Positions 19,951 to 28,400 of a stretch of 64,000 nucleotides of DNA are shown here, piece after piece. How positions within the stretch are numbered: position 1 is the stretch's first letter; every line of letters begins with the position of its first letter. Source of the stretch: Saccharomycopsis fibuligera x Saccharomycopsis cf. fibuligera (Eukaryota; Ascomycota; Saccharomycetes; Ascoideales; Saccharomycopsidaceae); contig CP012817.1 in the NCBI GenBank assembly GCA_001936135.1, positions 124,001-188,000 of the forward strand, given 5' to 3'. A program made the translations under genes and the position numbers. Under the pieces are notes generated by a model that was given only the letters and a program-made list of their open reading frames with translations, did no database searches and was not told the origin of the DNA.

Positions 19951-21480
19951 ATGTCACAAGACACAAACAGTTCCATCTGCTTACCAAAAAACGCTATACA
20001 GCTTGACAAATCGAACGTACTTCCAGAAACCAGAAGTATGGAAGCTATTGACGGCGACTCAACAAGGTTTCGCCAAAATTTTAACTGCTGGACCCTTTTT
20101 TCAGCCAGCTTTGGTCTTACTGCATCATGGTTAGGCGTGTCTAGTACATTTGGTGCTGGAATTCGCTCAGGTGGACCAATGTTGATTGTGTATGGTCTTA
20201 TAATTGGTTTTGTTTTTAATCTCGCTGTTGCTATAACTCTTGGAGAGCTAATCTCTGCTTTCACCAACTCTGGAGGCCAATATTATTGGGTATTACAACT
20301 AAGTCCTTTAAAACTTAAAAAAGAACTTGCTTTTGTTACTGCTTGTTTCAGTTACTTTGGCTGTTTATTTACCACTGCTTCTGTTGTCTCAAGTTTGGCT
20401 AATTCAATTTTGGCGGTATATGCTTTGAATAATTCTAGCTTTATCTTAAAGAAATGGCATGTTTTTGTAACTTATGAAACATTAAATGGGTTTGTCTTCA
20501 TTTTCAATGTTTGGAGTAAGGCTTTGCCTTTAATTACTGGGTCTGCTCTTTACATTTCTCTACTTGCCTTTCTTGTTACCATGATAGCATGTTTAGCATG
20601 CTCTTCAGGATCGTTCAACCTGGCTAAGTTTGTTTTCAGCTCTTTTTCCAATGCCACAGGATGGAAAAGTAGCGGTACAGCATTTATTGTTGGCCTAATC
20701 AATCCATTGTGGTCATTTGTGGGTATTGATGGTGCTACTCATATGGTGGATGAACTTGGAATAAAGCAATCAAAAGTTTTCATCCCAAGGACAGTAATCG
20801 GGACTGTTGCGTTAGGTTTTACTACTGCATTTTGTTATTCTATTTCTATGTTCTTTTGTATTACTGATGTTGACAAAATTGTGGAGGCACCATTGCCAGT
20901 ATTGACAATATTTTACCAATCTACAAAAAGTATTCTGGCAGCAACTTTTCTTCAATCTTTATGTATACTTACGGGTCTTTTCTGCAATGTTTCATCCCAT
21001 ACATGGCAAGCGAGAGTTTGTTGGACCTTAGCAAATGAAAAGGTTCTTCCTGGGTCAAAGTATTTGTGTGAGATACATCCCAGTCTTCGACTCCCAATTA
21101 ATGCACATTTGTTTTCCGCATTTTGGGTGGCGGTTATTGGATGTATTTACATGGGCTCATCTACATCGTTCAATGCGATTATTACAGCCAGTATCTGTTT
21201 GTTATTGGTGTCATATGCAATACCAACCGTGCTTCTTTTGCAAAAGGGTAGACGAAATATTTGCCATGGACCGTTTTGGTTAGGCCCTGCTGGGTTTGTT
21301 TTTAATATCATGACCTTGATATGGACTATTTTTTGTTTAGTTTTCCTTTCTTTCCCTTATGTGAAACCAGTTACGCCTAGTAACATGAATTACGTATCAG
21401 CAGCATATGGAGTAGTTCTCCTTTATATAATTGTTACGTATGCTTTGTTGGGAAAAAAAAGTTTTTCAAAGCATACTTAA
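19951..21480 (+). CDS. BIO5: KAPA/DAPA (biotin precursor) permease, APC superfamily
   Basis: A 509-aa plasma-membrane transporter with about 12 hydrophobic segments from about residue 50 to 505. The first segment region reads FSASFGLTASWLGVSSTF and is followed by GGPMLIVYG and a FTNSGGQYYW motif, all typical of the yeast amino-acid/choline/polyamine branch that includes Bio5, Uga4, Hnm1 and Tpo5. Sequence alone does not fix the substrate. Direct linkage to BIO3-BIO4, the order known from S. cerevisiae, and the VHRE upstream make Bio5 the best call. The alternative is a GABA/choline/polyamine permease. The N-terminal 45 residues are cytosolic and polar. Confidence 0.88.
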   Translation: MSQDTNSSICLPKNAIQLDKSNVLPETRSMEAIDGDSTRFRQNFNCWTLFSASFGLTASWLGVSSTFGAGIRSGGPMLIVYGLIIGFVFNLAVAITLGELISAFTNSGGQYYWVLQLSPLKLKKELAFVTACFSYFGCLFTTASVVSSLANSILAVYALNNSSFILKKWHVFVTYETLNGFVFIFNVWSKALPLITGSALYISLLAFLVTMIACLACSSGSFNLAKFVFSSFSNATGWKSSGTAFIVGLINPLWSFVGIDGATHMVDELGIKQSKVFIPRTVIGTVALGFTTAFCYSISMFFCITDVDKIVEAPLPVLTIFYQSTKSILAATFLQSLCILTGLFCNVSSHTWQARVCWTLANEKVLPGSKYLCEIHPSLRLPINAHLFSAFWVAVIGCIYMGSSTSFNAIITASICLLLVSYAIPTVLLLQKGRRNICHGPFWLGPAGFVFNIMTLIWTIFCLVFLSFPYVKPVTPSNMNYVSAAYGVVLLYIIVTYALLGKKSFSKHT

Positions 21481-21803
21481 AAACTTTCTTGTTCGTTTTT
21501 TAGGCTTATTTTTTCTGGTCTTATCCAATGTAGTTCTTTCAGTATAGACGACAGTTTTAAATTGTAAGGTGGTCAGCGTCACCTGGATGTATTGTATAAA
21601 AAAGATTTAAGGGAGACAATGATAAGGCTTTAAAATCACAAGCTAATTGTACAAATATTAAATAGGAAAACAATATTTCGAAGCTTGATAATATTATCGG
21701 GTTTTTACTACGGTGCGTTTCATTAGAAAAGACATATTTAATCAACTGCTAATAATAACGTAAATAGAAACGTGGGAAAGAATTGATTAGAAAAATAACG
21801 GAG
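21481..21803. other. BIO5 3' flank
   Basis: Non-coding AT-rich sequence with no gene seen. It ends where the left arm of the tRNA-Asp inverted repeat begins. Confidence 0.45.
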
Positions 21804-21839
21804 ATATGGAGTAACAAAAGAGATGGCAAAAAAGAAGAA

Positions 21840-21911
21840 CTCCGCGACGGGGAATCGAACCCCGGTCGTCCGCGCGACAAGCGGACATTCTAGCCACTAA
21901 ACTATCACGGA
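21840..21911 (-). tRNA. tRNA-Asp (GUC)
   Basis: Identical 72-nt sequence to the copies at 14777-14848 and 23936-24007. Minus strand, anticodon GTC, no intron. Its 5' end lies 12 bp from the first LTR of the tandem array. Confidence 0.96.
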
Positions 21912-21923
21912 TCTCTTTTGAAT

Positions 21924-22246
21924 TGTAACAAATCAGTTCAGGATAACTTCTGATAAAGTTAACTCAGACTGGTAGCTCTTAGCTACAGGTAGCCCCTAGT
22001 TACAGATGGCCCCTGGTTACGAACCTCCTAACAATAACTATATAAGAAGCTAGGTTCGCCATCATAACTATTATGTATTCTATATAGAATAAGAGTAAGC
22101 GAAGTTATCTTCCTTTCATTACAATATATTTATCTTCTTTATTTTATCTAGAGCATTACCTCTCTTCCTAGTCGATCCTAGAAACAACTATGAATCCAGA
22201 AACCTTTTCACGTCTAAATTCAGACCCTACGACCCCGTCTCTTACA
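21924..22246 (+). mobile_element. LTR family 2, tandem copy 1 (323 bp)
   Basis: Starts TGTAAC and ends CTTACA. TGAAT flanks it on both sides (21919-21923 and 22247-22251). It is 12 bp upstream of tRNA-Asp, a spacing like that of tRNA-targeting Ty elements. The strand is nominal. Confidence 0.82.
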
Positions 22247-22250
22247 TGAA

Positions 22251-22575
22251 TGTAACCAATCAGTTCAGAATAACTTCTGATAAAGTTAACTCTTAGACTG
22301 GTAGCTCTTAGCTACAGGTAGCCCCTAGTTACAGATGGCCCCTGGTTACGAACCTCCTAACAATAACTATATAAGAAGCTAGGTTCGCCATCATAACTAT
22401 TATGTATTCTATATAGAATAAGAGTAAGCGAAGTTATCTTCCTTTCATTACAATATATTTATCTTCTTTATTTTATCTAGAGCATTACCTCTCTTCCTAG
22501 TCGATCCTAGAAACAACTATGAATCCAGAAACCTTTTCACGTCTAAATTCAGACCCTACGACCCCGTCTCTTACA
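22251..22575 (+). mobile_element. LTR family 2, tandem copy 2 (325 bp)
   Basis: Nearly identical to copy 1, with only TGAA between the two. Ends TTACA, again followed by TGAA and the next copy. Confidence 0.82.
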
Positions 22576-22579
22576 TGAA

Positions 22580-22902
22580 TGTAACCAATCAGTTCAGAAT
22601 AACTTCTGATAAAGTTAACTCTTAGACCGGTAGTCCTTGGCTACAGTTAGACCCTGGCACCAGGTGACGCCTGGTTACAAACCTCCTAACAATAACTATA
22701 TAAGAAGCTAGGTTCGCCATCATAACTATTATGTATTCTATATAGAATAAGAGTAAGCGAAGTTATCTTCCTTTCATTACAATATATTTATCTTCTTTAT
22801 TATCTAGAGCATTACCTCTCTTCCTAGTCGATCCTAGAAACAACTATGAATCCAGAAACCTTTTCACGTCTAAATTCAGACCCTACGTCCCCATCCCTTA
22901 CA
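22580..22902 (+). mobile_element. LTR family 2, tandem copy 3 (323 bp)
   Basis: Diverges from copies 1 and 2 in one block near 22627-22680 (GGTAGTCCTTGGC onward) but shares that block with the inverted copy at 23602-23924. It is followed by ATGAA and GTGAGCAAATATTTT, the same right flank as the inverted copy. Confidence 0.82.
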
Positions 22903-22984
22903 ATGAAGTGAGCAAATATTTTATCTAATCTTTTCACATTTTGTTTTTCACTTCAATACTAAATTGACAACACTAATGGGGTTT

Positions 22985-23003
22985 TGTTGGATTTATACCA
23001 ATT
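22985..23003 (+). mobile_element. 19-bp remnant of LTR family 4
   Basis: Exact match to the start of the 393-bp LTR at 10320-10712 (minus strand), cut by the family 1 LTR that begins at 23004. Confidence 0.5.
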
Positions 23004-23216
23004 TGACGAACATTGAGTTCTAGACCAACAAAACTGAATACAGCTAACCAATATTTATTACTGAATAACTTCGCGAATCTTTTATCTTGGTGCAAGTTAC
23101 ACGTATTTACTACTGGTAATAGCGAATCAATAACATATTTTGTATTCAGTCTGATTATTATTTAAAGAGGGTCTAACCCAATATTTTTATATATTTATTA
23201 TTAGTTAGTTATATTT
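23004..23216 (+). mobile_element. Truncated LTR family 1 type B
   Basis: Begins TGACGAACATTGAG and matches the reverse of 13636-13905, stopping at TTAGTTAGTTATATT where a type A LTR begins. Confidence 0.72.
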
Positions 23217-23487
23217 TGACGAACATTGAGTTCTAGGCCAACGAACTTGGATGAAACAAACTAACATATGGTACATAATAATTCCTTGGACATTTTGTTA
23301 TAAAACAGAATTAGCATATTTGGGATTATAAATCGTAAATCTCTAATATGTTTCACATTCAGTCTGATTAGTATTTATACATGGTCCAACCCAATATTTT
23401 TATGTATTGATTATTAGTTAGTTATATTTTGAAATATAAGGCTTTTACCTCTAAAAACATGAACCCTGAGATGTCAGTTTTCCGTAA
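23217..23487 (+). mobile_element. LTR family 1 type A (271 bp)
   Basis: Full-length relative of 9987-10257, from TGACGAACATTGAG to TCCGTAA. Left and right flanks do not match each other, so it is probably a recombination product and not a clean insertion. Confidence 0.74.
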
Positions 23488-23586
23488 CTTCGCCGACCTT
23501 TATACAAGATTTTCGACAATTTGAAGGATCCTTCAGACGGTTGTGAACACAAACTGATTAGGAATGCGAACACAATGAAGGAAAAT
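23488..23586 (+). mobile_element. 3' fragment of LTR family 3
   Basis: About 100 bp matching 14189-14298 from CTTCGCCGACC onward, with a 10-bp gap. It fuses directly to the flank of the inverted family 2 LTR. Confidence 0.65.
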
Positions 23587-23601
23587 ATTTGCTCACTTCA
23601 T

Positions 23602-23924
23602 TGTAAGAGACGGGGTCGTAGGGTCTGAATTTAGACGTGAAAAGGTTTCTGGATTCATAGTTGTTTCTAGGATCGACTAGGAAGAGAGGTAATGCTCTAG
23701 ATAATAAAGAAGATAAATATATTGTAATGAAAGGAAGATAACTTCGCTTACTCTTATTCTATATAGAATACATAATAGTTATGATGGCGAACCTAGCTTC
23801 TTATATAGTTATTGTTAGGAGGTTTGTAACCAGGCGTCACCTGGTGCCAGGGTCTAACTGTAGCCAAGGACTACCGGTCTAAGAGTTAACTTTATCAGAA
23901 GTTATCCTGAACTGATTTGTTACA
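23602..23924 (-). mobile_element. LTR family 2, inverted copy (323 bp)
   Basis: Flanked by TTCAT at 23597-23601 and 23925-23929, a perfect 5-bp target duplication (ATGAA on the LTR strand). It lies 11 bp upstream of tRNA-Asp at 23936. This is the cleanest insertion of the family and fixes its ends as TGTAAC and TTACA. Confidence 0.86.
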
Positions 23925-23935
23925 TTCATAAGAGA

Positions 23936-24007
23936 TCCGTGATAGTTTAGTGGCTAGAATGTCCGCTTGTCGCGCGGACGACCGGGGTTCGATTCCCCGT
24001 CGCGGAG
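23936..24007 (+). tRNA. tRNA-Asp (GUC)
   Basis: Plus-strand copy of the 72-nt tRNA-Asp, the third in the window and the mirror of 21840-21911. Confidence 0.96.
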
Positions 24008-24043
24008 TTCTTCTTTTTTGCCATCTCTTTTGTTACTCCATAT

Positions 24044-24306
24044 AAGTAGGTTCTTGTAGTTCAACATGTCAGATGCATGTTATATATACCCTTCATGTTT
24101 GGGTACAATTTTTCTTCGCGGAACTCACCAGTGCACGTGACAAAGTACTTCGGAAAGAAGAAAAGGGCAAAGAAAAGCTCCAGGTAAGCAGAAAAAAACG
24201 CGATGTTGAAAAACTCCTTCAACAGTACGTAAATTAGTTTACTTGTTATTAATTTGATTTATCTTTTGGTATCCTATTCGTAACATACATTCCACAAATC
24301 GCAAAA
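24044..24306. promoter_or_regulatory. GUK1 upstream region
   Basis: Short non-coding region between tRNA-Asp and GUK1. A CACGTG E-box lies at 24134-24139 (GTGCACGTGAC), a Cbf1/Pho4-type site by motif. Confidence 0.45.
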
Positions 24307-25002
24307 ATGGTTAGTAGTATGTGAGGTTTTCTATTATCACTATTTCTGTGTGAAGTCTCAATCCCTGCGTGATGTTATACGTCTTGTGTAGTTTGAGCAA
24401 AAAACATAGAGTTGTTTATTTACTAACCGATTATTTTAGTCCGTCCAATCGTTATCTCTGGTCCATCCGGCACTGGTAAGTCCACTCTTTTGAAAAAACT
24501 TTTTGCTGAGTTCCCAAACCAGTTTGGGTTTTCTGTCTCTAACACGACCAGAAAGCCAAGAGCTGGCGAGGTTGATGGTAAGGACTACAACTTTAGTACT
24601 GTGGAAGAGTTTGAAGACTTGATCAAGAAAAACGCTTTTGTTGAATGGGCCAAATTTTCCGGAAACTACTACGGCACTTCTATTGCTGCTGTCAAGAAAT
24701 TGCAAGAAGATGGCAAGAAGATTCCTATTCTTGATATTGATTTGCAAGGTGTTTTGTCCGTCAAGAAGACCGACTTGAACGCTAGGTTTATCTTCTTGGC
24801 CCCGCCTTCCATTGAAGAGCTTAGAGAAAGATTGAGCAAGAGAGGTACTGAAACTCCAGAAAGTTTGCAAAAGAGAATTGACGCCGCTAGCAAAGAACTT
24901 GAAGAATCCAAGAAAGGTATCCATGACATTGTCATTGTCAATGACGACTTGGACAAGGCTTACAAGGAGTTGAGAGACTACATTTTCAAGGAAGAAGCTT
25001 AA
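24307..25002 (+). CDS. GUK1: Guanylate kinase, one intron
   Basis: This cytosolic enzyme phosphorylates GMP to GDP with ATP. Exon 1 is 24307-24316 (ATG GTT AGT A) and exon 2 is 24440-25002, together 190 aa (S. cerevisiae 187). The intron begins GTATGT at 24317, has TACTAAC at 24421-24427 and ends TTTTAG. Splicing restores [20 protein letters not shown] with the complete P-loop; the unspliced frame from 24490 would lack it. The GMP-binding region [17 protein letters not shown] and the motif VNDDLDKAY are intact. It is the first gene right of the repeat island. Confidence 0.95.
24317..24439 (+). other. GUK1 intron (123 nt)
   Basis: GTATGT at the 5' end, TACTAAC branch point 12 nt before the AG, ending at 24439. 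Confidence 0.92.
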
Positions 25003-25437
25003 AAGCGCGTTTCTTTCCTTTCCTTTTTTATACCATGTATGGCTTTAGTTGATAGAATGATTTAATCTAGTAGTTACTTGTTTATGTGCTGTAGCGTTTT
25101 ATTGAAGGAGCGGAGAGCCATAAGTGCGGAGCGCTGGAGAGCGGTAACAGAATGTGAAATAGCGAAGACACAATCTCAAAAGACCCACATCAAAGGTATA
25201 TATATCACATGATAAACCACCATCGCTCACAACCTGATAGGAAATCGCGAAAAATGAAAAACAAAAAACAAAAAAATAGCAACAGGCACTAATACAGTGA
25301 GCGTGCACTAGTGATTGACTGTATTTTTTCTCCTCTTATTCAACCTCGTTTTGCCGTCTGAAGCCTTTTAGTTCACGTAAAGTGTCTTGTAAATATTTTC
25401 CCCTTCTCATTCATATCTAACCATACAGAAATCCTCT
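25003..25437. promoter_or_regulatory. GUK1-SWR1 intergenic region
   Basis: 435 bp: GUK1 3' end and SWR1 promoter. An ATCACATG word is at 25202-25209, the same word seen at RPL13 and MRPL10. No gene is seen. Confidence 0.45.
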
Positions 25438-28400
25438 ATGAAAAGACACAGAACAAGAAGAGCTGCTCAGGAGAATGTCACTACAAACGCCAATGGGAAC
25501 CCAGCGACCACCGATGGCAATGCGCATCGCGCAGCTGATCTAACCAATACTGAACAAAATTATAATAACAATGGTAATCATGACATTGGTGACTCCAATA
25601 CATTTCAGAAGCCCTGTTATAATATTAGCAATAACAATCAGCTAGAGAATGGCAAGTCTGCAAAATATTTATCACTGGTTCCTCGTACATCAAGAAGACT
25701 AAGGTCAAGAGATTCCAGTTCCAAGCAGGTGGTCAGCGACCAGAAAAGAATTAGAACTGCTACAGAGGGTATCAATACAAATGGCACAGGAAAAGACACT
25801 AATAACGATATCAATAATAGTAGTAGACCAAAAAGAAGTAGGAGCATCAATGCAAGCGAAGAAATTGAAAAAATTTCTGATGCACACACGAACAACCAAC
25901 ATCACAATGCAAAGAGCAAATCTCTCAAGAGAATAAAATTAACAATGAAACCACCACCAAAGACAATTACCCATCCAGATCAAATAACACAGCCCACATT
26001 TCACAGTTTGCAAGGCTTTTTGAACTCATACAAATGCTTTCAAGATGACGAGTTATCAATTGAAGAATACGAGCAAAAAGTTAACGAGGAAGTTGAGCTT
26101 GTACGGAAACTTCGAATTGCAATTCACAACAAAGCTCTTCAAATTGATCCAGTAACCGGAAAAATCATTAAACGTCCTAAACAAAGACCATATTATGATC
26201 CATTTGTAACATTACCGACACATCAAGACCATTTGGTTGCTCAAGGAAGCAAATCCGCCAAGATTTTTCAGGATAATAGAAGGGCCAAGATTGCTAGATG
26301 TAAGAAGATTGCCAATATGGTGGAAAATCATTTCAAGAGAATTGAAGGCGAAAAAGATCGAGCCATTAAAGAACATGAAAAAAGTATGCGGAAGCTTGCT
26401 CGTAATACAGCGCAAATGGTGAAGAAACGTTGGAGAGAAGTGGAAAAAGCATACAAAATTATTGTTGATAAACGAAAAGAATTAGAAAAAATTGAAGAAA
26501 GTAAAAAGACAATGAATCGAATGGTTATGGATAGTAGTTTAAGAGCAGTGGGACATGCTATTGCTGGAGCTAAACAAAAAAGTGGAAATGAGGATGATGA
26601 TAGTGACAATAGTGATGTTGATGAATCTGAGAAAGAACGCAGTAATGTGAATAACAATGATTCTGATGACAATGATGATGATGATAGTGATGATGACAAT
26701 GATGATGAACATGATGATGAACGTGATGACGAACATGATGACAGTGATGATGATAACGAAGACGGCAATATTTACAACGATGATGATGATGTAGAGTTAA
26801 AACTCGATGAGGACGATTCGAAGCTAACTCAAGAAGAACTACGAAAAAAGTATGCGTTTTTGGAAACTTACCAGCTAGAGAAACTGTACAATGAAAGTGA
26901 TGATGAGAGCGAGGAAGAAGACAATAAAGAAGAATATAAAGAAGAGGAGGATAGTGATGATGAATTTGAAAACGCGGGTTCAGAAAAACATGTGCTTAAT
27001 GGCGATGATAATAAAAGTAGCGTGAATAAGCGTCAAGAAAGTGATGAGGAACTACACCAGCCTGAAGAAATGCTCACCAATGAAGATATAGAGAGATTTG
27101 GAAAAATAAAACAGGAAGAACACAATTCTGTGCTTGATAGTGATGAGGAAAGTTCGCTCTTGGAATCAGACGAAGAAAGCGAATCTGAAAGTGATTCTGA
27201 TGATGAAGAAGTAAGTGGAAATGAAGCAGGTAGCGGGCTTGCTGCGTTATTTGCCCAACCAATAATTCAAGACGATAGTGATGACGAAGATGTGGAGCTA
27301 AAAGATATTGGAAAAGGTGGTAAAAATGTAAAAATAGATGATGGAGAAGAAAGTATTAAAAAAGTTTACGACGGTGAAGTAGAAAAGATAACAGAGATTA
27401 AACAGGATGTTCAGCAGCAGCTGCAACCCAAAGGAGAAGAAAATATTTATGCAGAAGTTGAAGATATTAAACAAGAAAAAGAATTAAAGGATCTCAGTAA
27501 GGACGGAAGAGTGGACCAGGTTAAATCGGAATCACCAAAACCTTCTGGACAAATTGATGGCGCGTCGGCCAAAGATTTGCTTAGTTCCAATACTGAGGAA
27601 GACAGTTTTGCTTCAATCCCTGATGTACCAATACCATCACTTTTGCGTGGTACTTTACGTGCTTATCAAAAGCAAGGCCTTAACTGGTTGGCCAACTTGT
27701 ACAATAATGATACCAATGGTATTTTAGCCGATGAAATGGGTCTTGGAAAAACCATTCAAACAATTTCTCTTATATCATACTTGGCCTGTGAAAAACATAT
27801 TTGGGGGCCTCATTTAATTGTGGTGCCTACTTCTGTGATGCTTAATTGGGAAATGGAATTCAAAAGATTTGCTCCTGGGTTTAAGATCTTGACGTATTAT
27901 GGTAACCCACAACAACGTAAAGAAAAAAGAAAAGGCTGGAACAAACCAAACGCATTTCATGTTTGCATAACTTCTTACCAATTAGTTTGTCATGATCACC
28001 AATCTTTTAGAAGAAGAAAATGGGAATACATGATTCTTGATGAAGCTCATAATATTAAAAATTTCCGAACTACAAGATGGCAATCATTGCTTAATTTCAA
28101 TACCAACAGAAGACTACTTCTAACTGGGACCCCGTTGCAAAATAATTTGGCAGAATTATGGTCATTGTTATACTTTTTGATGCCTTCCGCCAAAAATGTT
28201 AGCAATATGCCTGAAGGATTTGCGTCATTAGATGATTTTCAACAATGGTTTGGTAGACCAGTGGATAAGATTATTGAAGGAGGACATTTCGAAAATGATA
28301 AAGAAACTAAGGAGACCATTGCTAAGTTGCATAAAGTTTTGCGTCCGTATTTGCTCAGAAGATTGAAAGCTGATGTTGAGACACAAATGCCAGGAAAATA

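Larger units (their letters stand above)
21804..22907. repeat. Left arm of tRNA-Asp/LTR inverted repeat
   Basis: The segment from ATATGGAGTAACAAAAG through tRNA-Asp and the LTR recurs in reverse complement at 23597-24043. The left arm has three LTR copies where the right has one. Flank identity on both sides of the tRNA indicates a recent duplication or ongoing gene conversion. Confidence 0.88.
23597..24043. repeat. Right arm of tRNA-Asp/LTR inverted repeat
   Basis: Reverse complement of the outer part of the left arm (21804 onward): one LTR, 11 bp, tRNA-Asp and a shared outer flank ending CTCCATAT. Confidence 0.87.

Noticed and set aside
24490-24492. ATG at 24490 as GUK1 start
   Set aside because: It lies after the P-loop; the spliced start at 24307 gives a complete kinase.
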